Positions 37,242-50,466 of a stretch of DNA of 64,000 nt are shown piece after piece. This stretch comes from Trochalopteron elliotii (taxonomy: Eukaryota > Chordata > Aves > Passeriformes > Leiothrichidae): NCBI GenBank assembly GCA_024734555.1, contig JANPWX010000480.1, positions 3,953,707-4,017,706 on the forward strand, read 5' to 3'. The position numbers were made by a program, and so were the translations under genes. Each line of letters opens with the position of its first letter. The stretch's first letter is position 1. A model generated the notes under the pieces. It was not told where the DNA came from. It ran no database searches and worked only from the letters and a program-made list of their open reading frames with translations.

Positions 37242-40200
37242 GTACCTCGATACTTCTAAGGGTTTGGCTCAAGATAATTAGCACTGTGCTGATTACTCCA
37301 GGAGACAAAATTGGGAGTGGGGAGGGATGATGGGAGTGAGGAGGGACAGCTGAGGGCTGTCACCACAGAAGCCACATTCATGTAACACACATTCATTTTC
37401 ACACTCCCCACCTTTCACTGAAGCTGCATCTGTCAGTGCTGTGAGGCATGAGGTGAATTGCTGGAGGTGTCACCACTTTATGGGGATGAAAAACACAGGG
37501 GAAGAGTTGTATGACCTGTAGTAAAATGAGAAGTCTCACTTTGCAGAATGTGGGTAGATACAGGCAGGGATAAAAATCGTGCACTTTCTCATCTACTGCT
37601 TCTGAGCTTTTACAAAGAAGAGGCTGTTATAAGACTTCTCCCTAAAATAAACAGCATACAGATTGTGATCTCTGACACAAACATCTAAATCTGCATTTGA
37701 TGAGAACAAAATACTCTGGGGAGAAAAAAAATCTGTTACAAAAGATGCTCAAGAGTATTTGCTTCTTCACAGTTCCACAGAATCTCAGATTTATCTTCAA
37801 TTATCACACAACTACCAGCGACTCGAAGGGTGAATCATTGTGCCTATAAACCCTAAGAAATTTGAGAATACTGCTGCATTCTCTATACATCAGATATGGG
37901 GAGGGAGAGCTACAGCTTTAACCTACAAGTACTTCAGGGAGAACCAAAGCTTTATTTCTGTTTTGTTACAGATGTCACCACAAAGGCAACTCCGGAGGAG
38001 AAACTTCCAGTAATCTTCCTAAGAGAATTAGAAAGTTTATGAAACTGCAATCTTATGCTTCTTTATCTTTAGTGATATGGCTGAGTGCAGGCTTTGGGGT
38101 TTTTTAAATCTTTGCTCATCTGGTTTTTCTTCCTTGTTTGTCTGGTCTGGGACGTGTTCCTCACATCATCTCTCAGAATGTTCCTGTGAAAGGGATGTTT
38201 TAACCCTCTCTGGCACAAGGGCCACTGAGACACTGTGGCAATTCCCGTGTTTCATAGCAACTGCCCAGAGGGCTTGATGTGTTGAGAGGTAAAAGGACAA
38301 TCTGTGGCAAGGAGTGGGGTTTGCCCGTTCTGCTTCCTTCCGAAATTCACATGGGGGTATAACCAGATCCAGGCAGACACCTGGGACATTATATAGCACC
38401 TTCGGTGACTATTTCTATAAGAAGAGGACTATTAGCAAGGCTACTTCAATCTCCCAGCCTCTGGTTCAAGTCTGTGGTCCATGAGGGATCCAGCTGTGTC
38501 TCCAAATAATCTGTATTTCACACTGAATGTAGCACCCTTGTTCATCAAGCTGAATTAGGTCCTGCCACGTGCTCTGGTGCTTTAACTTCCTTTAAACCTT
38601 ATTTTGCACTAGCTGACTCATTCCAGCAAGCAGTTGAAGCTAAAGGACATAGCTTGGGTGAATTTATATTTTAAATAGCATTGTGCTCTTCATTTGTGTG
38701 GGGTAGCAATTCCGCCCTTAGCACAGGAGATAACTGTGTGAGGAATGTGGCAGCCTTTAGCAGCTATTTGGCTTTCCAGTCTTCCAGCAAAATTTCAAGC
38801 AAGAAACAACAATCACCCATCACCAATCACATTTTCCCACCGAAATCTCTTCCTTCAAGAATGCCTCAAACGAAAAAAAAAAAAAAAATCCCTCAACTCT
38901 CATTAGGGGGTTATTGTCTGTACTTGAGGGTGTAAAGAGGGAAATACAAACCCCTATTGCTGGGCTAAGAAAGTATTCCCTTCCTGAGTGTATAAATGTT
39001 AATGGGATACAAGAAAAGGCAGTGCTAATGGCTGATTTAAACCCAAAAGCCCGGAGACATTTGCATTCAGTGCGTTCACCCAGCTAAGCTCCTCTGCTGG
39101 ACTAGGGGAGAGGAGGCAGTTTTCAGCAGCAAACATGAAGCCTAACACCACTGCCCAAGCCAACTGCAAAAAGGAAGTCCAGCTTGCTTTCCTAGCTTTT
39201 AATAGCCCTTTAATTTTACTTAATGATGCTGTTTGATCTTTAATACAATCTCCCTCTGAAGGGTTGTGGTTTCTACAGCAGCACTTGAACAACACACGGG
39301 GAGGTCTCTCCTTAGAATCAGTCTGACCCGAGTGGAAGGTCAGACTATTTTTGGCATATTACCTTGAGATCTGGTGTATTTCTTCATTGCTGCTCTGTTT
39401 GTAACCTCCAAGCGACACATACATGGAATAACCCAAATAAGACCTAATCTGCCTAATGGAAAACCAGAGGTTTCCTTTGCAGACAGTGATAAATAAAAGT
39501 TTAATTTCCATTCCAGCTGGCATGCAGACAGCCCAGGTGGGGTTTAGCTGACAGGGCATCTAAGCTGTGTTCCTCCACATAATTTGCTATTCTGAATTTT
39601 AACCAAAGGAAGTGTATTGACAAGGGAATTTGTTAAGAACTTTTCTTTATCTTGTCTGTTCTATTGCCACATCTTCAACTCCGTTGAAAAGGATAGGCAG
39701 TACAGCAAACCTGAATAATGTAATCTAGCTTTATTTCCATGTGCTTTGAGCCAGGGCTTCCCAGATGCTCCCAAAGGTCCCACACAGCCTGCCAAAGGTT
39801 TGCAAAGAAAGTCCTTGTTGGAGAGGTTGCATTTCATTTAGGCATTGCATTGAAGATGAATTTTGTTATATAGCATTCCTAATGATTTCTTATGTTTAAG
39901 CAGCCATTTGTGAACGAAACTTGCAAGTCCCTGCTTGATATTTTAAACATCAACTCCTTTCTTTTTAAATCAAGAATGTTCATTTCTGTGGAAAGGCACT
40001 TATTTTTGGTGAAGTTTGAACAAAATACCCCCAGGTCTTCGATTTATAAGAGAATATTAAACCCCACATTCTGGTGTCCATTTCAATTAAGTGAGGGTCT
40101 CTTAGTGTTTAGAAATCAGCATCACCACGACAGTGCTCTTTATGATTGCAAAGATAAAAACCTCTGCCCAACAGCATTAGTGAGATATAAAGGCTGACAG

Positions 40201-42257
40201 ATCCTGGGGTCAGGTTTTAAAGCTAAGAAGGAACGATGTCTGTGAATATAGATGAGAAAAACTGCATAGAATTGATATTGGAAAGTAGTCCCGTTGTGTG
40301 TGTGCTGTGTGAATTAACTTGGTGCTTTTCAAGACATTTTCTATTGCCCAAACTACTCACCTTTTAATCAAAACTTACAGCATTATCAGTAACATATTGT
40401 AATATAGAAAACAAAATAAAATAGGAAATACGCTTAAATTTGTAGTAGGGGAAAGAGTTGCAAGGGAGAGACAGCAACAAGGAAAGCTTATCCAAATCAG
40501 AAAATGTAGTTCTTACATTATAATTTCACCTGAAATTTGTTTTAATCCCTGGATAATCCTCAAGTGATGAAGAGCATGTTGAAAGCATAAACCTAGAAGT
40601 ATTATCACTGCACAAATATTTTTGGTAATACTTCCATCTCGGAGGAAGTGAACCATGTCAGGGCCAATAAATTTTAAAATTGTGTAAGCATGGTGGAAAA
40701 TTTTAAAATGCCGAGCTGCCATCACACCTGGGCACACACTGTACCTTCCATCACAGGTATTCCTTTCAGAGAAACTCCTGGCTTGGCTAAATGAAATAAG
40801 ATCAGATCAGATATGTTGATGATAAGATGACTGATGACACAAAAATCCCCCAACTGGTCCAGGAACTGCCTATTGGTTTAGAGAGAATGATTAAAAAGAT
40901 TAAAAAGAACTATTTTTGCTCTTTCCCCAAACCCCCCGTCCCAAGATTCCCAGCTCAGAGTGTTAAATTCTCAGTCCTCTTACTCCTTTCTCTGGTTGCC
41001 ATGAAGGAATTGCATCTTGCAGCATGAAAGCAGCCCAGTGTGCTCCTGCTGGCAGCCACTGCCAAGAGGAGTTGCTTGCACTTTGCAGGAGAGAAAATGA
41101 ATTTCTTTGATGCCTCCCTGGCATCCCCCAGAGCTGCAGCCCGGCAGGAGGGGCTGGGGCAGCCCTGCAGATCCTGCACAGAGTTCCCAGAGCTGAATTT
41201 CCACACAGACCTGGTGCTGTGTGCTGTCCTATTGCCCTTGTAGTTAGCAGGGGAGCTCCAAATGTTTTTACATCATCTGTGAATGCTGAGCTTGAATAAA
41301 CCTGGATGTAATCACCGGGAGCTGCTTCCCTGAGAGATTAAATATGCAATATTTTATAACCCAGTTTAAACACGTCCCATGCAAAATTCAGGATTGGGTT
41401 TCAATATGTAATTTTCTTTTAATTTTTAAACGAGTTCTCGCAGTGATTTTTTATTTTATTATCTGTATCTATGGAATGATGAGCAAACCAAAATACTAAA
41501 ATCCACAGTTAATTTGATATTTAATCATTAATCTAGTCTCGTAAAATGAAATTTTAACCAATCATAAATTTAGATATAATCAGAAACTATATCTGTCATT
41601 ATTTCATTAGATTACTGAGTTGTCAAATAACTGAAATCCATTATCCTTACATAAACTCCTAGTTTCCAAGGCAATTTAGTCTCTAAGCTCCGAAGAGCTG
41701 CCAGTTAAATGAGTATGGTTTTCTTTTAAGCATAAGGTAGAGAAAACTAAAATTCAACATGAAAGACAAAAAGAGAATTATGGAACAGCAACAACATGAA
41801 ATTAAATCAAAGCATTTTTTTTTTTAAATAGAAACATAAATTCTGGCCAGAAAAAAACTTTTTAAAAAGGAATTTTTGGAAGAACCCTTGAATATTATTA
41901 GTAAACTTCACTGGTTAGGACTTGCATCCAATGCCTTTTATCATTCATGAATGGACTTCATTAAAGGAATCTCTGGACATTTTATTTCACTTTTTGCAAA
42001 TCTGCTCCCAACAAGGTTTAGAAATAATGCAAAGAGGAGCCTACATGGAAATAAAATTAAAATAGTAACAGATTTTGGAGGAAGGGAAATGGACAACCCT
42101 CATTTGCTCTTAAAGGAAATCCATCCCATTGATCCAGCTTTTAGAACTTGGCAAAATGACTGAAAACATATGAATTATAGACCTGCAAATGGAGGCTTCA
42201 TTTTGAGCTGCATTCACTTTCAATTTATGGAATAGGCTGTGAATAAAACTGAAAAAA

Positions 42258-42314
42258 CAACCCCCCTCCCCCCCAAAAAAAAACAACAAAAAAACACCCA
42301 AACAAAACAACACA
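42258..42314. repeat. A/C-rich simple tract
   Basis: Runs of C and A (a CCCCCCTCCCCCCC-like block, then AAAAAC units). Minus-strand frames here encode poly-Gly and poly-Phe low-complexity peptide only. Confidence 0.7.
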
Positions 42315-45300
42315 GGAAAAAGTGGTGTGTATTTACAATAGAGGTAAAAGTTTCTCTTTTTCCCTTTCCTCATTCCAAGCCAGGGGAACTGCCATCTGCT
42401 TACTGATACTCTTTTTCTGCATTTGTCCAACTTTCCATTTTTAGGATTTGCATTCCCTCCTCAACCTTCATTTCTGTCCCTCTTTCCTCCTCTCCAAACT
42501 CTTTTATTTCTTTGAATCTGGGATGTTTTGCAGGATTGTTGATTGTTATGCAGTATTACATGAATTGTGAAATAATTTCCGTGTGTGCCTAAGTAAACTC
42601 AGCTGACTGTGGAGAGTCTCAGAAAATTGCATCTTACTGGGGTTCTTCCCTCAAAGGGAAGAGAACTCAGATTCTGCTAGGAATGCTCATGGAATTGATT
42701 AAAAAAAAAAATCTTTTCCACAAAAGTGTTCAGTAAGGAAGAGGGATGGATCTCTTTGCAAGCACCTGGCGGCATCCCTTTCCTCATGATATCAGCCTTA
42801 GGAGAATATTCTTAAAAATATCTGAAAACCTGCCTCAAAATCTTGCTTCTTTCAGGACACAAAAGTATCCTTTTGAGTATTTAATTTGCTTTTAGATTCA
42901 CTAGAGGAACCACTAAAGGATGGAACCACCACTACAGGAGCCACATCACTGAAGGGTGTTGTACAAAAGAACTATCAAGCCTTTTGAAAGCCAAAATCTT
43001 ATGAAGGCAAGTGAGCAAGATGAAGGCGTGGGATCGACTCCATTTGGTTTTGTGGATCCAATATTTGTACGTACCTGTGAGATCAAATCATGATGCTCCA
43101 GTGGAGGCAACATTGTTAATGTGCAGTGATCATCAATCAGCCTTCTTACTCTGCTCCAAACAGCTCTTCCTCTGATATTTCCAGCATCAGAAACACTGAT
43201 TCTTCACAGCTGTTTTTCCCTGGGAAGAATATTTCAATCCCTCAGCAAACGGTTTCTCCATGGATTACACGGATCTGAGTTATGGCATGGTGGGCTCAGA
43301 AGATATCAGGCTCTTTCTTTTACTACTTAAAATACATGTGAAAGGCAAAACAGCTGGAAAGCAAACATTAGAGGTATGATGAAAGCAGGAGTGAGAATGC
43401 AAACACATCTTTCCCCATACTGGATGTTGATTAGATGGAGAGTGCCTGCTGAGGTTGAACAAATAACAGCCACCCCTGGCTTTTATTTTCTGAAGCTGGA
43501 AAAAGTTGATAGCTGTAAAATAACAACATGTCATGAAGTGTTTTCCAGTTTCAGTGGTACCTTCATTTTACTTCAGCCCTAAAAATCTTCATACAAAATG
43601 CTGAAAGGTCTAATGAGACAGTGGCACTTCAGTGTTCCTCCCGCTGATGTCACAGAATGGTTTATTGATTCTATTTAACTCCTAATTGGCTCACATTATT
43701 AAATTACCATCATTCAGGCTAGAAATTAGTTTAAATGATCAATCAAAGCAAAATCAGGTCAGGATTATTAGTGACAGAGTGGATAAGCAGATAAATAGAT
43801 CAATAGAAAGAAATAAAGATAGATCAATTAGAAGTTTAGACTAAACGGAAAAAGTAGGTCGACCATTTTTCTGGTTCTTAATTACATTCCCACTGGCTTT
43901 TTCTGTGGGGACTTGAAATATTGAAGTCTTTCTCATCATTGCGTAATTAGAATTCCAAGATCTGACTGATCATGTCAAATTTTGAAGCAGAACAAATAGT
44001 GAAAACCAGGCACAGTGAGATGTTGAACCATCAAATTACATTAGCAAAGTCATGGCTTAATAGAATCCTCCACTAATTCCACCGAGTTAAGATATGGAGA
44101 ACACTGAAATACTTCAAAAAAAAAAAAAGGCTCCACATTAATTAAACAAACTTACTATAAATCTGTCTAGACTGGTGCATAACCTTAAGTTTGAAAGGTT
44201 AGATTAGGACAATTATAAACTGACTGCATTTTTCCCCCCCCCTAATATATCCCAATCATTACTTATTGAAAGCAATGCTTACTCCTAATTTAACCAATAT
44301 CCTCCAATCAAGGATTTCTTTACTTGACTTTGTTCTATCACACCACTAACTCAGGAACATGGTTACAATATCTAGTGAGCTTTTCCTTTTTACAAAGTGT
44401 GTCTGATCTTTTCTCAGCTACATCCAGAACAACTTATATTTTGTCCTCATTAGCCAAGAATAGGATGGATCCTTCTTAATGATCACCAGGGAATGCTCAG
44501 ATTTCTGTACAAACTAGGACAAGCTATTCCACTGTTTGGTGCCACAGCTTTCCCATTTGAAAATGACAATGTTGATTTTTGCCCTCTTTTCTTTATATGG
44601 GTTGGGATGTGTAAAATGCTGTTTAATGGCAAAAAGAACAATAATTTTATTTTCTGTTTCTCTATCAAAATATCACCTCAGGACTGGACGTCAAGAACCT
44701 GCCAATAATGATAAAAGGTATATGCCAGGGGTCTGTTTTAGGAAGGGGATGATTGTACTGCTAACTACTCAGATTAAAATCTATGTCTTGAATTATGGCT
44801 TTATTATTTCTTGCAGGATTTTCCAAAGCTCCCTCCAGGCTATACCTGGGTACTGGGACACCTCTGTGTCTCTTTAGGTGCCTCCAGGGGCTTCCACAGC
44901 TACAGCTGAAAACATGGTAAAATCCTTCTAGATTCCAACTCCTACTTCCTTACTAGCCCTGGCTCCTGGCCACTGCTCCAGAATTTGTGACACTGGAAGA
45001 AGAAGAGCAGCAGGAACTGTTGTGTTCACTGGTGACCTCAGCATCTAGGTGCCAGGTAGATAAAGTCCAGTCCCTGGCTGTGACACGCTGTGGGTCAACA
45101 CAGGTCTCAACTACTCAAATAAAAAGAGGGGTGGTTTAGATTGTTGAAGAAAGAAGTTGCTGCAGTCACTCCTGAAAAGTTTGCACTGCCATTTCCTGTT
45201 TTCAGGAAGTTCAAAACAGTTCAAAAAAATACAAGTGGGAAAAAAAAGTAGAGAATTTCAATAAATTCTTCCTGACAGTTAGTAAAAGCACACTCTTCCT

Positions 45301-45451
45301 AATATTTCTACAGTACATTTTCAACTCCCATTTGCTGACCTCTCTGACTGAAGTAGTTTCTCTTGTTTCTCCTCAACTTCAGTGTCTGCCGCAGTTGTTT
45401 TTCATTTTTTCATTTTTTTTTCATTTTTCTGTTACAGTTCTGGTTTCTTTT

Positions 45452-45918
45452 TCTCTGCCGAGGTCAGGAATAAGACACAGGAAATGCAGGTTTTTGAGTT
45501 TGGACTTGGATGTTTATTGTTTCTTATCAATTTACAGACTCACCAGCCATGAGCTCGAAGTAGCAAGTTAGGGAAATGAGGTAAAATTGAGTGCTTTTAA
45601 CTCTTTTCAAGGTTATTTAAGTGATAATTACCCAATAACGAGGTGACACCTGTATTATTTACACTTTTGACCCAATAATGACCACCCGGGGCCTGCAATG
45701 TGGACCTTTTTCAGCCAATTACAGAAAACCACCCAAACCCATGAAGAAGAAGAAAGAATGTGAAGAAGAGGGACTCAGAAAATGCCCCAAATCCTCCATC
45801 TTGACTCACATGTACTATATACTAAAATCTATATACTATATATAGTATGTAGTATATAGTGTATAGTATATATACTATATACTATAATCTTAAATCTAAG
45901 GTTTTCAGAATTCCAACA
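45452..45918 (-). mobile_element. Solo LTR, family E (ERVL-like)
   Basis: This LTR of about 467 bp is on the minus strand. In sense it starts TGTTGGAATTCTGAAAACC and ends near CCTGACCTCGGCAGAGA. A polyadenylation signal lies at 45513-45518 (plus-strand TTTATT) with about 55 bp of U5 after it. CTTTT flanks both sides (45447-45451 and 45919-45923), which would be a 5 bp target-site duplication as ERVL elements make. The left end is uncertain, because the inferred terminus is not a canonical CA and the flank is T-rich. The U3 contains an expanded TATAC-type palindromic tract. No internal sequence adjoins it. Confidence 0.65.
45811..45887. repeat. Palindromic TATAC/GTATA tract inside LTR E
   Basis: About 77 bp is built of alternating ACTATATACT and AGTATATAGT units. 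It includes a perfect 16 bp palindrome at 45833-45848 and a perfect 18 bp palindrome at 45862-45879, and the whole could fold as a hairpin or cruciform. It lies in the U3 of an LTR. Confidence 0.85.
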
Positions 45919-45923
45919 CTTTT

Positions 45924-48900
45924 ATACAGTGCACACCTACTTTGCATTTTAAAGTCTGCAGAATTTTTCTGCCTGTGAACAAAAATCAATGCATATCTAC
46001 CTTAGAGCAGATAAGGGCAGCAATGGCCCTTCAGCACCCCTCTGATGATGTGTGTGGTTGGGCTCAGTGCCTGTTGTGTGATTCTGAACCCAGTTGAGGT
46101 GTTTCCCCAGACAGATTCCTCACCAGCCTCTCCTCACCCTGGTTATTCTCTCCCCACCACCCACTCACCCTCGCAGCTGCAGTAAAACCTTTCCCCCTCT
46201 GATGCTGCTGCATAACTCACATCTTCATTAACCACAGAGTGCATGGAGGAGCAGCCAGGGGGAAAAAATGCACCCTCCTGTGAGTATGGAAGCTCTGAGA
46301 GCATCTAGAAATACATGCTCCTCTTTTCCTTCAGTGTGATATTAAAAATAAAATAAAGTGCCTCAAACTCACAGGATCAGTTCAAGATGTGCAGACATCA
46401 GAACTAAGAAATGTTCATTTTTTTTTCCTTGGTGTTGTTCAAGTCTTTCTAAAAAAACAAGCAAACAATAAACAACTGCAAGGCACTCCGGAGAATATTT
46501 CAACCCTGCTGTGCTAAAATAAAATGTGAAATATTGCACGCAATGACGGCGAAACTTTGCTCAAATTGTCATAAATCACACTTGTCACGTTCATTTTCAT
46601 TAGGCTGCTGAGCACTGAACTGACTTGACAACATACCTAATTGGCAAATTACAAACCAAATAAGGAGAAAAAAAAAAAATTTGTTGTGTTTGAAAAGTTG
46701 CTATCACATACAACAGAGGTTACAAAAAAAAAAAAAAACAAACCCTAAAACTGACAAAGAAATGATGGCACATTTTTTCTTAGTTTTGAGAAAAAGCTAT
46801 CAGTAGGGGAAAATAAAAGAAAGCATAAAATACAGGATTTGTATCAAAAATAAAAAATATTAGTCTGAGAAAATTAGAACAGGGCAGATGAGCTCATCTT
46901 GTTTTAAAGAGTTACATTTCCAGGAGCAGAGATACAGCTGTACAAATATATTTCTCACAGACAGTTAGTCAATGATCTGAGATTTGGCAGAAAAATAAAG
47001 CCAAATTTGCCACACTCAGAGATATTCAGTGCTCTGTCCCCGGGTGTCCAGCAGGGATAAACCCCCCTCCATGCATCTCTCTTGTGTTTTACTGTGCCTG
47101 CCCAATCCTAACCGAGGTTATTATTATGAGAAACAACACAGTAAAAATGCAAGTTCACAGCATCCAGTCATATCAGTTCATCTCAAAAAAAATAAAAAAA
47201 AAAAAAAAAAAAAAAGAGGAAGATTTAAGCAGAAATACAAGAAATATGTTCCAGGAAACCACTGACAGTTTGGTCTATTGAAGTTTAGAAAGGACAAAAA
47301 ATGAGGATTGGGAGAAAAAGGGAACGCAATTCATCACATAAGGAAAATGTCTTACTGCAATAAAGTTAAATCTGTCATCTTTTAGGTGGCTCCTTGCATG
47401 TAAATATGGGAATTGTGCACACGATGATCTCCATCACTGTGCTGAGGACACTGACAGATTCCAGAGCTGACAAGGTCTTTCTAGGGCTGAGACATGTTTA
47501 AAATATTTCTCCTCTATCAACGAATAAATCAGAGTGAAATTTTCAGTGGAAGGCAGGAAGTTCTCAGTGTGTCCCTCCTGAACCCCTTTTGTGCTGCTCT
47601 CTGCATCCCAGTGATTTGTGCTCCACTCACCAGCTTGATGGAAACATGAGACAACTCCAGATATTGGCTGAAATAAATGCTTGCTCTGTGGGTATTTTCA
47701 GCAGCAGGCAATGATCTTCTGTGTAGCTTAGGTATATTACCCTAAAGAAAAAGGAGTCTTAAAGTAGAACAACACAAAAGTTAATGGAAATCTGTTTTCA
47801 AGATTTTTTTGAAGTTTTTTATTTAGTTAATCGGCAATATGGTTTTAACTTCTTTACACACGTTCCCTCTAGAAATATTTAATGACTCTAAATGTTCCCA
47901 AATCATAAAAAAGGTACAGAAAACATTAACATCATGTCTACACCCAGCACTAAGGAATAATTCTTAAGGAATGATTAATATCCAGAGGTGAATGATAGAC
48001 AAATAAAACTTTTACCAGCCTGAAAAAAATATATTTTATAAAGATGGAACAGTTGCACAATATATGACTGCAATTTAAAAAGAAGTAGGATGAATGTCAG
48101 AGGGGAGGGAGGGAAAAATAAAAGAAAAAAATAACTGTTCTGAAGGTTATTAAGAGCAATCATTTTTTAATGGCAGGTGATACTGTAGTACATGTGACAC
48201 GTGAGAGACAAAAAGATTGTGATGTATGAAGAGATTTGGAAAGAAAATCCAATATTCTTCTTCCACCTCATGGAATGAAGTCACTTGAAATGGATGGAGA
48301 TGGAAGGAGAGCTGCCCTTGAAGCAACAAGTCTAAAGATACTCACATGTATAATTTTCATCAGTACTGCCATGTGCTTTACATTGTTCTCAGCTGTTTAA
48401 ATAGATGGTTCCCTGCCAGTTCACCCTCTAGAATTTATTACAGAATAGAAAAGAAAAACATGCACAGGTCCTTATTACCCAAATATAGAGTTTATAATGG
48501 CCTTCTTAAAAAAATAAGAAAAAAAATCAACCAAACCAACAAACAAACAAAAAACCTCCCCAACAGCTGAATTTTGTCTGTAAAGCAAAATGTCAGAAAA
48601 GCCACCTACCACTGACCCTGCAAATTTGTAAAGAAATTTATAAGGAAGTCCATCTATTTATTTACACACTGAAAAATTCTTTCAATTTACACATTGAAAA
48701 AGCCATAAGTCGACAGATTGGATCCCTTTTCACTTTCAACACCCTGAGCTAATCCTCTCATGAGAAGTAAAAGAGGAATTAGCATCAAAGCAACTTTCTG
48801 CAATAAGTAGGGTGAGATTATTTTCTTGACAGATTTGGATTCATTATAATATTCCAGAATGCAGAGCTCTGTAGTGCAACAGAGATTTTTCTAACTTGGC

Positions 48901-50149
48901 AAATTACAGCTGAACCTGATTTGCAGGCCCACTATTTATTTATAATTTTGTTGTTATTGTTGTGTTTTTCAATTATTTTTTTATTTACTTGATCTATATC
49001 TTTATTGTCAGCTTCTTTCTGGACCTTTTGCTTACATCTTTCAATTTTTTTTCAATTGTATTAATTAAGCTTATCAGTTTAAACCAGTGTGGTTTTTTCT
49101 TCCAAAGGAAACATTTCATTGTATTTCATTGTGTTTCCTTCCAAGATTCCCTTTTAGCCTTATAAGAGGGATTAGAAAGGATTTCCTTTAGAAAGGAAAA
49201 CATCCAGGTGCTGTGTGACCTCTTTTCCTTGGTGACCACAGCAGGGAGAAAACTGAGAGCAAAACCAAGTGGCCTGACCAAAGAAATCTCCCTTCTGACC
49301 GGTTAAAAAGCAACCTCAGCTTAATTCTGGACTGAGTTTGAAGTGCAGGGCAATAAAGGATGTCCATGTCTGCCTCTGAGGAGGAAAAGGAGGAAAAAAT
49401 GTTTATGCCACATGCTGAAGAAATGAGAGATTGCATTCAGAGGTTTCATTGTAAATGTCCAAGCAGGACAAGAATCCAGCTGGACCCTGCTTAGTTCCCA
49501 TCTAATACCAACAATTTTCACTTCCTCAGGATTAACAGATCCAGTGGTTCAGCTGAGGTAACTTTCTCTGAAATGGTACAATGGGATTTTTCCTCTTCAT
49601 TTATATTTTTAAATTTTCTTTCCTGACCTATTTTTTTTTTACATGTTTCACGATTTGCAGTGATGCTAATTAATCTTGTCATCAGCTCTTATTCATGACA
49701 CATCTTCACAGACAACTTATCCAAAGTTAATTTTTAGCATAATATTCGTGGGTCCGTAATTCAAAATTCACATATTCCAGCATAGTTTTAAGGCAGGTAG
49801 AAGCAGTAAGAAGATTAATGTTGAATATTCAGATGTAGGTGAAAGGAGGACATCACTCTGTGTGAACAGACTCGTTTGTAATTGTTTACAGAACAAGTGC
49901 TAAGATTTTTTTTTTTTGGTGCATTTTTGGTTTTATGTACACCTCTCGGAAAAACACATTGGCTCCAACAAACTTTATGTGTATGTAAAGCCAGGACATG
50001 GCACCTTATGAACACAAATGTCACTGGCAGCCCCTCTGAGCCCACTGGCATCTATCAGTAATTCCAACTTCACAAACTGGCAGTCTGGAGCCTGTTGGAG
50101 AGCTTAAAAAGGATTTCTATTTTAGCATTTCATATTTCTAAAACTCGCT
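45924..50149. other. Gene-free stretch
   Basis: No gene is recognised. It contains a long A run at about 47.19 kb, shorter A runs near 46.67 and 46.73 kb, and a segment at 46.53-46.64 kb with several retained CpGs in AT-rich surroundings, noted in the findings. Frames are under 85 codons. Confidence 0.6.
47187..47216. repeat. Poly-A run
   Basis: About 30 bases of A with a single T. Two plus-strand frames across it give lysine runs and are not genes. No retrotransposed body was recognised upstream. Confidence 0.85.
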
Positions 50150-50155
50150 TTTCTG

Positions 50156-50460
50156 CGTAGCCCTGGTTCCGTGCCTGAGGTGTTTTGGTTTTCTGAATTT
50201 CTTTTCCCAGGGAATTTTCTGTAAATAAAATAAATGTTTTTGTAACTGTAATTTTGTTATTCATTCCTTTTCCTAGGAGGGACTTCTCCTTGATGTCCCT
50301 CTGCTCTGACCAATGTGAGTGAAGAGGTTTGTCTTTGTGTCACCAATCAAACTGGTCTGTGTGAAATAGTATAAAAGGAAGACACATCCCAAAAATAAAG
50401 GAGTCATTTTCAGCCTTCTGAATCTCAGAGTCTGTGTCATTGTGGTGTAAGACTGTGTCA
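50156..50460 (+). mobile_element. Solo LTR, family A copy 4
   Basis: This 305 bp LTR is on the plus strand, starting CGTAGCCCTGG (the TG has become CG) and ending AGACTGTGTCA. The flanks are TTTCTG (50150-50155) and CTTCTG (50461-50466), a 6 bp target-site duplication with one mismatch. TATAAAA lies at 50370-50376 and AATAAA at 50394-50399. One half of the CCAAT / ATTGG inverted pair in U3 is changed (ACTGG). It opens the dense LTR cluster of the right part of the window. Confidence 0.88.
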
Positions 50461-50466
50461 CTTCTG

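Larger units (their letters stand above)
35996..45446. other. Longest gene-free stretch of the window
   Basis: No gene is recognised in about 9.4 kb. The plus-strand frame 36268-36654 (128 codons) is the longest, but it overlaps two other plus-strand frames and a minus-strand frame, has no known domain, and shows no flanking promoter or splice pattern I would trust. A patch at 41.04-41.24 kb is GC-richer than its surroundings. AT-rich candidate conserved segments (41.40-41.64 and 42.88-43.14 kb) are in the findings. A and C runs lie at 42.26-42.31 kb and an A run at 44.12 kb. Confidence 0.55.

Noticed and set aside
40955..41243. Possible exon or CpG-island-like patch
   Set aside because: It is only mildly GC-richer, open in several frames on both strands, and has few CpGs.
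45811..45887. Possible microRNA-like hairpin
   Set aside because: The fold would come from a low-complexity palindromic repeat inside an LTR, not from a precursor-type stem with unique arms.
47187..47216. Poly-A run as the tail of a processed pseudogene or LINE
   Set aside because: No retrotransposed body or matching duplication was recognised next to it; the same applies to the other A and T runs.
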